A stretch of DNA of 12,317 nucleotides. Source: an uncultured Lachnospiraceae bacterium. GTDB lineage: Bacteria; Bacillota; Clostridia; Lachnospirales; Lachnospiraceae. This document shows, one piece after another, positions 1 to 6,935 of this stretch. The position numbers and the translations under genes are program-made. Where the stretch lies: positions 1 through 12,317 of the forward strand of contig CATLGN010000025.1 in NCBI GenBank assembly GCA_949935685.1, in the 5' to 3' direction. Every line of letters starts with the position of its first letter. Positions within the stretch are counted from its first letter, which is position 1. The notes under the pieces were generated by a model. The model made no database searches, was not told where the DNA came from, and saw nothing but the letters and a program-made list of their open reading frames with translations.

Positions 1-227
1 CCGCTCCCCGTTTTTCCCGATAATAAAACCCCGATCGTTCCGGTGCGCTTACTTTTTAAAACAGACGCCATATAATTGGGAACATAATGCATCTCCCGGG
101 CAACCCGCCGGATTTCCTCTTTTTTCTCTGCACTGATGTCGCTTCTGTCGTTCATCGCCTTACTGACTGTGGAAACAGATACGTTACAGATTCCGGCAAT
201 CTCCTTCAGAGAAATACTCTCTCTCAT
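1..227 (-). CDS. LacI-family transcriptional regulator, N-terminal part (cut by window edge)
   Basis: The first 75 codons of a LacI/GalR-type DNA-binding repressor are visible; the ligand-binding part lies outside the window. Residues 5-26 (SLKEIAGICNVSVSTVSKAM) form the classic LacI helix-turn-helix. They are followed by the third helix and the hinge region (HYVPNYMASVLKSKRTGTIG), where the periplasmic-binding-protein-like sugar domain normally begins. The ATG at 225-227 follows a clear GGGAGGAA ribosome binding site. Members of this family usually control carbohydrate uptake or catabolism genes, but the effector and targets cannot be read from this fragment. The gene lies just downstream of the tRNA-Gln terminator, so it needs its own promoter or terminator readthrough; I see no convincing promoter in the 45-base gap. 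Family assignment is secure; function is not. Confidence 0.9.
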   Translation of the reverse strand, partial: MRESISLKEIAGICNVSVSTVSKAMNDRSDISAEKKEEIRRVAREMHYVPNYMASVLKSKRTGTIGVLLSGKTGS

Positions 228-271
228 ACCATTCCTCCCACCCGTTCCGTCGCATAATTCTCCTGATGTAA

Positions 272-300
272 GGAAAACCCCGATGATCATTCACCGGGGT
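272..300 (-). terminator. Rho-independent terminator of tRNA-Gln
   Basis: Read on the minus strand, 300-277 folds into a 10-bp stem (ACCCCGGUGA / UCAUCGGGGU, one G-U pair) with an AUGA tetraloop, followed directly by UUUUCCUU. It begins 6 bases after the tRNA 3' end, so it very probably ends the tRNA-Gln transcript and any readthrough from glnN. The run of T residues exists only in the minus direction. Confidence 0.88.
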
Positions 301-305
301 CATAA

Positions 306-377
306 CTGGGCTACAAGGATTCGAACCTTGAAATGACGGAGTCAGAGTCCGTTGCCTTACCGTTTGGCGATAGCCCA
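306..377 (-). tRNA. tRNA-Gln (anticodon CUG)
   Basis: A complete cloverleaf can be folded by hand. The acceptor stem is UGGGCUA/UAGCCCA with the U1-A72 pair typical of tRNA-Gln, and the D-arm is GCC...GGC. The anticodon stem ACGGA/UCCGU carries loop CUCUGAC, giving anticodon CUG, which reads CAG. The variable loop is short, and the T-arm is CAAGG-UUCGAAU-CCUUG. The discriminator base is G. CCA is not encoded (GTTA follows), so the 3' end must be completed by a nucleotidyltransferase. It lies 125 bases downstream of glutamine synthetase on the same strand and has its own promoter and terminator. Confidence 0.96.
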
Positions 378-383
378 TTATCT

Positions 384-417
384 GTATGAATGACCTGCCG
401 CTGCAGGCCACTCATAC
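384..417 (-). repeat. 15-bp inverted repeat between tRNA-Gln promoter and gene
   Basis: The minus-strand sequence GUAUGAGUGGCCUGC - AGCG - GCAGGUCAUUCAUAC pairs over 15 positions (two G-U) with a four-base loop. It begins one base after the proposed -10 element and ends 6 bases before the mature tRNA 5' end. Transcription starting near 411 would keep about nine base pairs in the tRNA leader. It could be an operator-like DNA palindrome, a processing hairpin for the tRNA 5' end, or a remnant of a mobile element that used the tRNA gene. No T-run follows, so it is not a terminator. Confidence 0.7.
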
Positions 418-446
418 ATAATATATGATTTTCCGTTATTTTGCAA
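418..446 (-). promoter_or_regulatory. Sigma-A-type promoter of tRNA-Gln
   Basis: On the minus strand TTGCAA (446-441) and TATTAT (423-418) are separated by exactly 17 bases. The -10 matches five of six consensus positions and the -35 four of six. The expected start point, near 411, lies about 34 bases before the tRNA 5' end. Confidence 0.7.
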
Positions 447-453
447 TACCTTT

Positions 454-470
454 TTTCAAAATTTTTGAAA
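454..470. repeat. AT-rich perfect palindrome between glnN and the tRNA-Gln promoter
   Basis: TTTCAAAA and TTTTGAAA flank a single central base, giving an 8+1+8 palindrome just upstream of the tRNA-Gln -35 element and 33 bases after the glnN stop. There is no G/C clamp and no following T-run in the minus direction, so it is a poor intrinsic terminator. It may be a regulator-binding site or simply AT-rich sequence. Confidence 0.45.
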
Positions 471-502
471 GAATTCACGCAAAGCGGCATGGCCGTGGCA
501 TA

Positions 503-2614
503 CTATACTTCAAACATCAGGTCCCCATAGGAAGGCAGCGGCCAAACATCTTTATCCACGATCATCTCCAGCGCATCAATGGGAGCGCGCAGTGCTTCCA
601 TCGCCGTCTTAACGACATCTTTATAATAAAACGCCTGTTCCCTCCCCTCCGGCATGGACGCCGCTTTTTCATCCGCTGTTTTCAGCGCCTCCAACGCTTT
701 TTTTGCCTCTTCCAAAAGCCCGGAAGCCTCCTGCAAAAGCCCTGCCTGTACGACGGGTTCCGCTCCCGCCGCTTTCACGGCGATAACCGTGTCCGCCAGT
801 GTCCGCGTGTAACGGATTACGGCGGGCAGAATCTGTTTGGAGGCCATATCAATCATTGTCAATGCTTCAATATTAATGGTTTTGGAATAGGTCTCATACA
901 AAACTTCTTCGCGGGACTCCAGTTCTGCGCGGGTAAAAATGCCAAACTTTTCGAACAGTCTGACGGCTTTATCGGTTGTCAGTGTCTCTACGGCTTCCAC
1001 CATGGATCTGATGTTGGGCAGACCGCGTTTTGCCGCCTCTGCAACCCACTCGTCGGAATATCCGTTTCCGTTAAAAATAATTCTCTGATGTTTCGTCATA
1101 TACTCTTTGATCAGGTCATGAACCGCCTGTTCAAAATCTTCCGCCTGCTCCAGCGCATCCGCCGCCTCGCAGAATGCTTCCGCCACAATGGCGTTCAGCG
1201 TCGTATTGGGGCTGGCAATGGAATCTGCGGAGCCTACCATACGAAACTCAAATTTATTGCCTGTAAAGGCAAACGGCGATGTCCGGTTCCGGTCTGTCGC
1301 GTCTTTTTCCAGATCGGGCAGCGTGGACACACCGGTTTCCAGTATCCCGCCTTCCTTACAGGAAACGGCCATCCCCGTTTCCACAAGCTGTTTTACCACG
1401 TCCTCCAACTGCTCTCCCAAAAATACGGAAATGATAGCCGGCGGCGCTTCATTTGCTCCAAGTCTGTGATCGTTTCCCACATCGGATGCGCTCTGCCGCA
1501 GCAGATCCGCATGCGTATCCACCGCTTTCAGGATACACGCCAGCACAAGCAGGAATTGAATGTTCTCGTTCGGCGTCTCTCCCGGGTCCAGTAAGTTCAC
1601 GCCGTTATCCGTTCCCAGCGACCAGTTATTATGTTTACCCGAACCGTTCACGCCCGCGAACGGCTTCTCGTGCAGCAGACAGCGCAGGTCATGGCGGATC
1701 GCCACACGTTTCATGGCCTCCATAACAATCTGGTTGTGATCTACTGCTATATTTGCCGTCTCATAAATCGGAGCCAGCTCATGCTGCGCCGGCGCCACTT
1801 CATTGTGCTGTGTCTTCGCCGTTACGCCCAGTTTCCACAACTCCTCGTTCAGATCCTTCATATAAGAGCCGACACGCTCACGGATAACGCCGAAATAGTG
1901 ATCCTCCATCTCCTGTCCCTTGGGCGCCGGCGCGCCAAACAATGTCCGTCCTGCAAAGATCAGATCTTTACGCTGCAGATACTTTTCTTTGTCCACAAGG
2001 AAATATTCCTGTTCCGGCCCTACCGAAGCAACGACTTTGGTCGCGCCCGTATTGCCAAACAGCCTGACGATGCGAAGCGCCTGCTCGCTGACCGCTTCCA
2101 TGGAACGCAGAAGCGGTGTCTTTTTGTCCAGCGCTTCCCCCGTATACGAACAGAACGCGGTCGGAATGCAAAGCGTCACCCCCGTTCCCGATTCCTTTAA
2201 AAATGCGGGAGAGGTCATATCCCACGCCGTATATCCCCTCGCCTCAAAGGTCGCCCGCAGGCCGCCTGACGGAAAGGACGATGCGTCCGGCTCCCCTTTG
2301 ATCAGCTCCTTACCGGAAAACTCCATCAGCATCCTGCCGTCCTCGTCAGGATGCGCCACAAAAGAATCGTGCTTTTCCGCCGTGATGCCGGTCAGCGGCT
2401 GGAACCAGTGCGTAAAATGCGTCGCTCCCTTTTCCACCGCCCAGTCTTTCATGGCCTTTGCCACCACGTCCGCATCCTGCAGCGAGAGCTCTCCGCCGTG
2501 ATCCATAACCTTTCTGACTGCCTTGTATACGCTCTTTGGCAGCCGCTCCTTCATTTTTCCCGGTGTAAATACATTTTCACCGAAAATCTGTTCCACATTC
2601 ACCACATTGCTCAT
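503..2614 (-). CDS. glnN: Glutamine synthetase type III
   Basis: This enzyme makes glutamine from glutamate, ammonia and ATP in the cytoplasm, the main ammonia-assimilation step. At 703 residues it has the usual size of the long GSIII family, known from Bacteroides, cyanobacteria and Clostridia; GSI enzymes are near 450. Visible landmarks are the GSIII N-terminal segment [12 protein letters not shown] (65-76), GPEQEYF (199-205) with metal-binding Glu residues, [10 protein letters not shown] (270-279), GSGKHNNWS (324-332) and the signature [13 protein letters not shown] (381-393). The ATG at 2612-2614 is preferred because AGAGGAGGA (2629-2621) lies six bases upstream. An in-frame ATG seven codons earlier would place that ribosome binding site inside the gene. 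It has its own promoter and a leader with an attenuator-like fold, and lies upstream of tRNA-Gln on the same strand with no clear terminator between them. Confidence 0.96.
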   Translation of the reverse strand: MSNVVNVEQIFGENVFTPGKMKERLPKSVYKAVRKVMDHGGELSLQDADVVAKAMKDWAVEKGATHFTHWFQPLTGITAEKHDSFVAHPDEDGRMLMEFSGKELIKGEPDASSFPSGGLRATFEARGYTAWDMTSPAFLKESGTGVTLCIPTAFCSYTGEALDKKTPLLRSMEAVSEQALRIVRLFGNTGATKVVASVGPEQEYFLVDKEKYLQRKDLIFAGRTLFGAPAPKGQEMEDHYFGVIRERVGSYMKDLNEELWKLGVTAKTQHNEVAPAQHELAPIYETANIAVDHNQIVMEAMKRVAIRHDLRCLLHEKPFAGVNGSGKHNNWSLGTDNGVNLLDPGETPNENIQFLLVLACILKAVDTHADLLRQSASDVGNDHRLGANEAPPAIISVFLGEQLEDVVKQLVETGMAVSCKEGGILETGVSTLPDLEKDATDRNRTSPFAFTGNKFEFRMVGSADSIASPNTTLNAIVAEAFCEAADALEQAEDFEQAVHDLIKEYMTKHQRIIFNGNGYSDEWVAEAAKRGLPNIRSMVEAVETLTTDKAVRLFEKFGIFTRAELESREEVLYETYSKTINIEALTMIDMASKQILPAVIRYTRTLADTVIAVKAAGAEPVVQAGLLQEASGLLEEAKKALEALKTADEKAASMPEGREQAFYYKDVVKTAMEALRAPIDALEMIVDKDVWPLPSYGDLMFEV

Positions 2615-2700
2615 AACATTTCCTCCTCTTAACACAGGCCGGCCGCGGCTTCTTCTCGCCGCCCACGGCGCATTCCGCTTATGAAAAATTCCCCATAACC

Positions 2701-2732
2701 GAAAAACAGCGCCCCAACCCCTGTTGGAACGC
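2701..2732 (-). terminator. Intrinsic terminator inside the glnN leader (attenuator)
   Basis: On the minus strand GCGUUCCAAC - AGGG - GUUGGGGCGC forms a 10-bp stem (2732-2709) containing two U-G pairs, then UG and UUUUUC. The wobble pairs exist only in minus-strand RNA, which supports this direction. The hairpin lies about 40 bases after the proposed glnN start point and about 87 bases before the glnN start codon. It would therefore stop transcription before the gene unless overridden. Its 5' arm is shared with the hairpin at 2727-2740. Confidence 0.75.
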
Positions 2733-2740
2733 CTTCGTTC
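2727..2740 (-). promoter_or_regulatory. Candidate antiterminator hairpin of glnN leader
   Basis: Minus-strand RNA GAACG - AAGG - CGUUC forms a 5-bp hairpin. Its 3' arm is the same CGUUC that opens the terminator stem, so the two structures exclude each other. A ligand or protein that stabilises this hairpin would allow transcription into glnN. The overlap is seen directly; the regulatory role is inferred. Confidence 0.6.
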
Positions 2741-2749
2741 TGCTTTTAC

Positions 2750-2761
2750 TGTCCTGCGACA
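2750..2761 (-). promoter_or_regulatory. First small hairpin of the glnN leader
   Basis: Minus-strand RNA UGUC - GCAG - GACA forms a 4-bp hairpin nine bases upstream of the antiterminator hairpin. Two closely spaced small hairpins, the second overlapping a terminator, is the layout of RNA targets of ANTAR-domain antiterminators. The loops here do not show the expected six-base A..G pattern, so the class stays open. Confidence 0.4.
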
Positions 2762-2781
2762 TCTTCATAACTTCTTTTATT

Positions 2782-2810
2782 AAGATACGCTATTCCATTG
2801 CGAATTGCAA
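2782..2810 (-). promoter_or_regulatory. Promoter of glnN with a small inverted repeat at the -35
   Basis: On the minus strand TTGCAA (2810-2805) and TATCTT (2787-2782) are 17 bases apart, each matching four of six sigma-A consensus positions. The predicted start is near 2775, giving a leader of about 160 bases. The -35 lies inside TTGC-GAATT-GCAA (2798-2810), a 4-bp inverted repeat that could be an operator. The rest of 2615-2877 is the attenuator and an AT-rich stretch after the radical SAM gene in which I see no gene. Confidence 0.55.
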
Positions 2811-2877
2811 GCATTATTTTTTATTTTTAGGAAATAAAATACCAAAATCCCGATTAGCATATCCTATTTATAATCCG

Positions 2878-3729
2878 TTATATAATGCTCTCATTATAAA
2901 ATTGCCCGCACCCTGCATTTACATCTGTCCCATCGCTCTTAAAAATTTCGGTTTCAACAATTATGCTTTTAGCATATTCAGAAAATCGCTCAAAAGATTT
3001 GCTTGGGACTAAATTACATCCTTTTATTTCACACATTGTACTTATTTTTAATATGGCGTTTTTTGTCATACACATTATTTTATACAGATCTTCAACCTTT
3101 TCTCTACCGTCATTCAAACCATCAAAAAGAATATAGTTGACTTTATAAGTATCGTTCAGCAAAACGGAAAGTCGGTTCAAATAAGCAATGGCTTCCGAAA
3201 TTTTCATTAATTGAGGAGAAAGGTATCTGCATCGTTCTGTGTCCTGTGTAAAATGTAAGGAATATTGAAAATGTAAAAAATTATAATATCGTTTCCAGTC
3301 AATATTTTCAAAACAATATTTGCCACTGTCAGGACAAGTAGTTGATATATTTACTTTACGCAAGTTAGAAAATGCAGCACGAATCTCATCTATGGAATCA
3401 AATACACTGTTATAATTGCTTAACGGCTCTCCTGACCCCATATAAGTAACCTGAAACTCATCCGTTAATAACTGCTTATTGTCCTCTATCACCAACTCTA
3501 TCTGCTCCCGTATCTCAGAAGAAGATAAATTTCGAGTGTATTTACTGTTTTTCGCTGCACAAAACTCACATTTCTGTGAGCATCCGATCTGAGAAGATAC
3601 GCAGATGATATATCCATATCGCGCCAAGTGAAGCAGGCATGTTTCAACATGCGCATCTGATGAACCCACAATTTTAAAATAATACTTTTTGGTATGATCA
3701 CTGCTGGTAACAACTTCAATAATTTTCAT
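2878..3729 (-). CDS. Minimal RlmN/Cfr-like radical SAM protein without N-terminal RNA-binding domain
   Basis: This 283-residue radical SAM enzyme belongs to the RlmN/Cfr fold, whose known members methylate adenine C2 or C8 in 23S rRNA, and for RlmN also A37 of some tRNAs. The [4Fe-4S] cysteines are C50, C54 and C57 in CVSSQIGCSQKCEFC. C43 matches the resolving cysteine (C118 of E. coli RlmN) and C274 in NAGCGQF matches the methyl-carrying cysteine (C355). MGSGEPLSNY (97-106), YSLHF (156-160) and DGLND (203-207) align with family motifs. RlmN and Cfr are about 340-385 residues; the missing part is the N-terminal domain that helps bind RNA. The family stretch NLIPFNP is replaced by STMCEIKGC (230-238). 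So the chemistry may be conserved while the substrate differs. AGGAG directly follows the stop of the upstream HD gene, 11 bases away, suggesting translational coupling. Strongly AT-rich, probably acquired. Confidence 0.85.
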   Translation of the reverse strand: MKIIEVVTSSDHTKKYYFKIVGSSDAHVETCLLHLARYGYIICVSSQIGCSQKCEFCAAKNSKYTRNLSSSEIREQIELVIEDNKQLLTDEFQVTYMGSGEPLSNYNSVFDSIDEIRAAFSNLRKVNISTTCPDSGKYCFENIDWKRYYNFLHFQYSLHFTQDTERCRYLSPQLMKISEAIAYLNRLSVLLNDTYKVNYILFDGLNDGREKVEDLYKIMCMTKNAILKISTMCEIKGCNLVPSKSFERFSEYAKSIIVETEIFKSDGTDVNAGCGQFYNESII

Positions 3730-3740
3730 AATCGCTCCTA

Positions 3741-5018
3741 TCAGGCCCTGTTTATTGCCGGTAACGATAAATCGAAAACATAGTCCCTTTCTAAAAAAGA
3801 TGTTATAATCAGATTAATTTCATCACATGTAAGATGTGAAATAAGATATGCCTTTTTCCAGTTATTCCATTCATTTTCATCTCCAATTCCCTTTTCATCC
3901 CGAAAAGTCTTAAAAATCGGCGATGCCAACATGGCATCAAATTCCATGTAAGCTCTGTTTTTTTCCGTAAAAGGAGAATCCTTCTGCAAAATTGACCATA
4001 TTTGTTCCATCTTTGATTTCGATGTTATATTGGAAATGGTTATTAAATCATGATGATAGAACTCTTTTTTGAAATCCCAACAATTATCAATCGCTTCTTT
4101 GACAATTGGTTCTATTTCAAGTACCGGTATGTCAGCATGCAATATATTTGAAAAAACAACCTTGTTTTTTCCGGTTCCCAGCAATTCATTATTATATGAA
4201 ACGAATCGTTCAATAAGCGTAGCTGTTCGTATGCTTGTCGTTTCACCGACAATCCCCGATATGGGATAATTTACATTATTATCCTTGGATTCCAAATGTG
4301 CAAGGCTTCTCCCATAACGTTCCTTCGTCTCTCTGTCAAAAATCCCCGCCGCTTCAAAGTCGCTAATATCCTGTATTAAATATGCAATGTTATCGGCATA
4401 GTTTACGACCTGTCCTTCCAGCGTCAAAGCGATCTGGGAAGTCCCATGCTTCATTACTCCATCAATTATCTCAGTGGAAATGCAAATATAATATATACTG
4501 CCTTTATATTTGTAGACTTCTAAAAAATAAGGAAATTTGTCAATGGAAATTGTATGTACCTTCGATGGATCCCGTTTAATGGCTGACATGGCGTTTGTTC
4601 TATATATATCCGGTATTCGTCTGGAAGCACATATTTTCATCATAAGTGAGCTGGCTTCTTCATGCTTAAATAACTGATTTGTATTATTTTGCAGGAAATC
4701 ATCCGCTGTTTTTCCATAAGCGACATTGCCAAAATCATGAGCCAAAGCGATTGCTTCTGTCAGCTCGGAATTTAGCCCTAATTTTTCACTGATTTCTTTT
4801 GCAATGCGAACTACCTCAAAAGTATGTATCAAACGCGAGCGTGAAACCGGATCATGGATAGAAAGCAACTGCGATTTTCTCTGCATTTTTCTGAACATAT
4901 CGGAATATATAATAATATCAATGTCATGTTGGTACCAGCGTCTGCTGCTTTTTTGTGTTTGAAAATCAGGAAAATATAACTCTTTCCCTCGCTCCATAAT
5001 CCGTTCTTGATATACCAT
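3741..5018 (-). CDS. HD-domain dGTPase-like phosphohydrolase with altered catalytic motif
   Basis: The 425-residue protein resembles dNTP triphosphohydrolases (Dgt family), which cut dNTPs to nucleosides and tripolyphosphate. Family landmarks are YSDMFRKMQRKSQL (38-51), SRLIHTFEVVRIAKEI (61-76), ALAHDFGN (91-98), FKHEEASSLM (117-126) and EGQVVNYADNIAYLIQDISD (201-220). These supply the metal ligands H65, H94, D95 and D209. Canonical enzymes continue HDxGxxPFGHxGE; here it reads HDFGNVAYGKTAD, so the proposed catalytic His is K103 and the Glu is D106. The substrate may therefore be unusual, or activity lost. The first ATG is chosen because AGAAGGG lies seven bases upstream. The gene follows the U32 gene by 16 bases and precedes the radical SAM gene by 11. 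G+C counted in one 60-base line is 27%, unlike its neighbours, which suggests horizontal acquisition. Confidence 0.85.
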   Translation of the reverse strand: MVYQERIMERGKELYFPDFQTQKSSRRWYQHDIDIIIYSDMFRKMQRKSQLLSIHDPVSRSRLIHTFEVVRIAKEISEKLGLNSELTEAIALAHDFGNVAYGKTADDFLQNNTNQLFKHEEASSLMMKICASRRIPDIYRTNAMSAIKRDPSKVHTISIDKFPYFLEVYKYKGSIYYICISTEIIDGVMKHGTSQIALTLEGQVVNYADNIAYLIQDISDFEAAGIFDRETKERYGRSLAHLESKDNNVNYPISGIVGETTSIRTATLIERFVSYNNELLGTGKNKVVFSNILHADIPVLEIEPIVKEAIDNCWDFKKEFYHHDLITISNITSKSKMEQIWSILQKDSPFTEKNRAYMEFDAMLASPIFKTFRDEKGIGDENEWNNWKKAYLISHLTCDEINLIITSFLERDYVFDLSLPAINRA

Positions 5019-5034
5019 ATTTTTTCCCTTCTGT

Positions 5035-6261
5035 TTACCGTTTCACCCGCAACAGGTCATAAACCGCCGCCTCCTGCGTCAAATCCAGATACAATTCCTG
5101 CTTCGGATGCGGCGCGGCGTCCACTTCCGTCCCGTCCGCATCGTAAAGATGGCGGACCGTCACCGGCACATTGCGTCCGTCCGGCTTCATCAGTTCTATC
5201 GTATCGCCTGCACAGAATTTATTGCGCTGGCGAATCTTTGCAAACCCTCTCGCATCCACCGCCTCTACGATACCCAGATAGACATATTCATTGATATATG
5301 TGCTGGCGTCATAAATCTGTGTCTCCGCGTCCGGTTTCCCAAAATAAAATCCCGTTGTAAACTTTCGGTGCGTACATTTGGCGATCTCTTCCCGATACCA
5401 TTCCATATGGCTACGATAGATTTCCTCTGAGGCCAGATAATCATCAATCGCCTTTCGATACGTGCGCGCGGCCGCGGCCACATACAGCGCCGTCTTCATC
5501 CGCCCTTCCACCTTCAGGCTGTCGATACCGGCTTTTATGAGTTCCGGGATGTGCGCAATCATACAGAGATCTTTGGAATTAAAGAGATAGCTGCCGCGTT
5601 CATTTTCATACACCGGAAAATATTCACCCGGTCTTGTCTCCTCCATGACCGCATATTTCCAGCGGCAGGGATGGGTGCAGGCTCCCTGATTGGCGTCACG
5701 CCCGGTCAGATAATTGCTCAGAAGGCAGCGCCCGGAATAAGAGATGCACATAGCGCCATGTACAAAACTCTCGATCTCCATGCCGTCCGGGATATGCGCC
5801 CGGATCTCCGCAATCTCCACAAGCGAAAGCTCTCTGGCGGATACCACCCGCTTTGCACCCTGCTCATACCAGAACCGGTACGTCTGATAATTCGTATTAT
5901 TAGCCTGTGTGGAAATATGAATATCGATCTCAGGGCAAATCTCCCGCGCAAGCAGAAACAACCCCGGATCCGAAATAATCAGCGCATCCGGTCCGATCTC
6001 TTTCAATTCCCGGAAATAAGCTTCCGCTTCTTCCAGATCGCCGTTATGCGCCAGAATATTCGCCGTCACATATACTTTTACATGATGCTTATGCGCAAAT
6101 GCAATGCCCGCCGCCATTTCTGCGCATGAGAAATTCGCGGCCTTTGCCCGCAGGCTGAAAGCCTCGCCGCCTATGTATACCGCATCCGCGCCGTAAACGA
6201 CCGCTGTCTGCAACGCTTCCATATTGCCCGCCGGTATCAGAAGTTCCGGTTTCCGCTCCAT
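5035..6261 (-). CDS. Peptidase U32 family protein, TrhP-like (tRNA U34 hydroxylation)
   Basis: This protein is named a peptidase for historical reasons. Its relatives TrhP/YegQ and B. subtilis YrrN/YrrO are needed for 5-hydroxyuridine at tRNA position 34. The 408 residues start with the barrel-type sequence ELLIPAGNMEALQTAVVYGADAVYIGG, split here at 6-20 and 21-32. They contain the U32 signature ESFVHGAMCISYSGRCLLS (164-182) and then GRDANQGACTHPCRW, giving C172, C179, C195 and C199, which may bind an iron-sulphur cluster. The C-terminal region after about 325 fits the U32 C-terminal beta domain. The ATG follows AGAGGG. It lies 31 bases downstream of trmR, whose product methylates the hydroxyl made by TrhP, so the two act in sequence. 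Other U32 members hydroxylate 23S rRNA (RlhA); the pairing with trmR favours tRNA. Family certain, exact role likely. Confidence 0.88.
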   Translation of the reverse strand: MERKPELLIPAGNMEALQTAVVYGADAVYIGGEAFSLRAKAANFSCAEMAAGIAFAHKHHVKVYVTANILAHNGDLEEAEAYFRELKEIGPDALIISDPGLFLLAREICPEIDIHISTQANNTNYQTYRFWYEQGAKRVVSARELSLVEIAEIRAHIPDGMEIESFVHGAMCISYSGRCLLSNYLTGRDANQGACTHPCRWKYAVMEETRPGEYFPVYENERGSYLFNSKDLCMIAHIPELIKAGIDSLKVEGRMKTALYVAAAARTYRKAIDDYLASEEIYRSHMEWYREEIAKCTHRKFTTGFYFGKPDAETQIYDASTYINEYVYLGIVEAVDARGFAKIRQRNKFCAGDTIELMKPDGRNVPVTVRHLYDADGTEVDAAPHPKQELYLDLTQEAAVYDLLRVKR

Positions 6262-6292
6262 GTATCCCTCTCAGGGCGCATCCGCCGCGCCT

Positions 6293-6934
6293 CTATATTT
6301 TTACACTGACCGCCGTTCCGTCTCCCGTCGTCAGTATGACCGTTTCCAGTTCCCGATTGTGTTTCAGCTCATACAGATATGCCCGCATTCTCGCATGAAT
6401 CGTCCGATCCCGCCTCGTCACCGCAAAACGGGACTCCAGTATATCGCCACCCTGCAATACATTATCCGACACAAGAATGCCGCCCGTATCCAGCAGACGC
6501 AGCACATCCGGCAAAAAATGAATATACTGCCCTTTCGCCCCATCCATAAAGATAAAGTCATAGCGCCCGGTCAGCTCCGGTAAAATCTCTCCCGCATCCC
6601 CTTCCAGAAGCGTAATCCAGCCGTCCCGTCCTGCGCTGCGAAAATTCTCCCGGGCTGCCAGAATCCGCTTTTCATACTTTTCAATCGTGGTAATCCTGCA
6701 TTCTGTCGGCGCATATTCACTCATAAAAAGAGCGGAAAAACCGACCGCCGTTCCGATCTCCAGTATCCGCTGCGGTTTTTTCAACGCCAGCAGCATGCGC
6801 AGCAGACTTCGGGTCTGTCGTCTCACAATGGGAATGCCGTCCGCCGCCGCCCGCCGCTCCAGCCCGGCCAGCCAGTCGGGAAGTTCCGCTTCCAGAGAAT
6901 CAATATACACATCAAAACGTACGTCCCGATCCAT
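6293..6934 (-). CDS. trmR: tRNA 5-hydroxyuridine methyltransferase, O-methyltransferase family 3
   Basis: This SAM-dependent O-methyltransferase very probably turns 5-hydroxyuridine at tRNA U34 into 5-methoxyuridine, as shown for B. subtilis TrmR (YrrM). The 213 residues have the SAM-binding loop ILEIGTAVGFSA (57-68), an acidic ribose-binding position near E85, FIFMDGAKGQY (128-137) with a metal-binding Asp, and DNVLQGG (157-163). The ATG at 6932-6934 is chosen because GCGGAGGAATGAG precedes it. A start 12 codons upstream would overlap the previous gene. The stop TGA of the mltG-like gene is separated from this ATG by one base, so translation is probably coupled. The gene sits between mltG-like and the U32 gene exactly as in the yrrL-yrrM-yrrN order of Bacillus. 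The catechol-type family resemblance alone would allow other substrates; context decides. Confidence 0.88.
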   Translation of the reverse strand: MDRDVRFDVYIDSLEAELPDWLAGLERRAAADGIPIVRRQTRSLLRMLLALKKPQRILEIGTAVGFSALFMSEYAPTECRITTIEKYEKRILAARENFRSAGRDGWITLLEGDAGEILPELTGRYDFIFMDGAKGQYIHFLPDVLRLLDTGGILVSDNVLQGGDILESRFAVTRRDRTIHARMRAYLYELKHNRELETVILTTGDGTAVSVKI

Positions 6935-6935
6935 C

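Noticed and set aside
425..1594. Open frame of 389 codons on the plus strand
   Set aside because: It is antisense to glnN, has no ribosome binding site and no recognisable motif; the glnN motifs on the other strand are decisive.
2701..2775. Glutamine riboswitch, T-box or ANTAR dual-hairpin target in the glnN leader
   Set aside because: The conserved glutamine-riboswitch segments and the T-box sequence (AGGGUGGNACCGCG) were not found on the minus strand. The two hairpins have four-base loops rather than the six-base A..G loops expected for ANTAR targets. The attenuator is kept without a class.
2811..2877. Terminator after the radical SAM gene
   Set aside because: Only an imperfect A/T inverted repeat around 2815-2842 is present, without G/C pairs. 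It cannot be told from AT-rich background.
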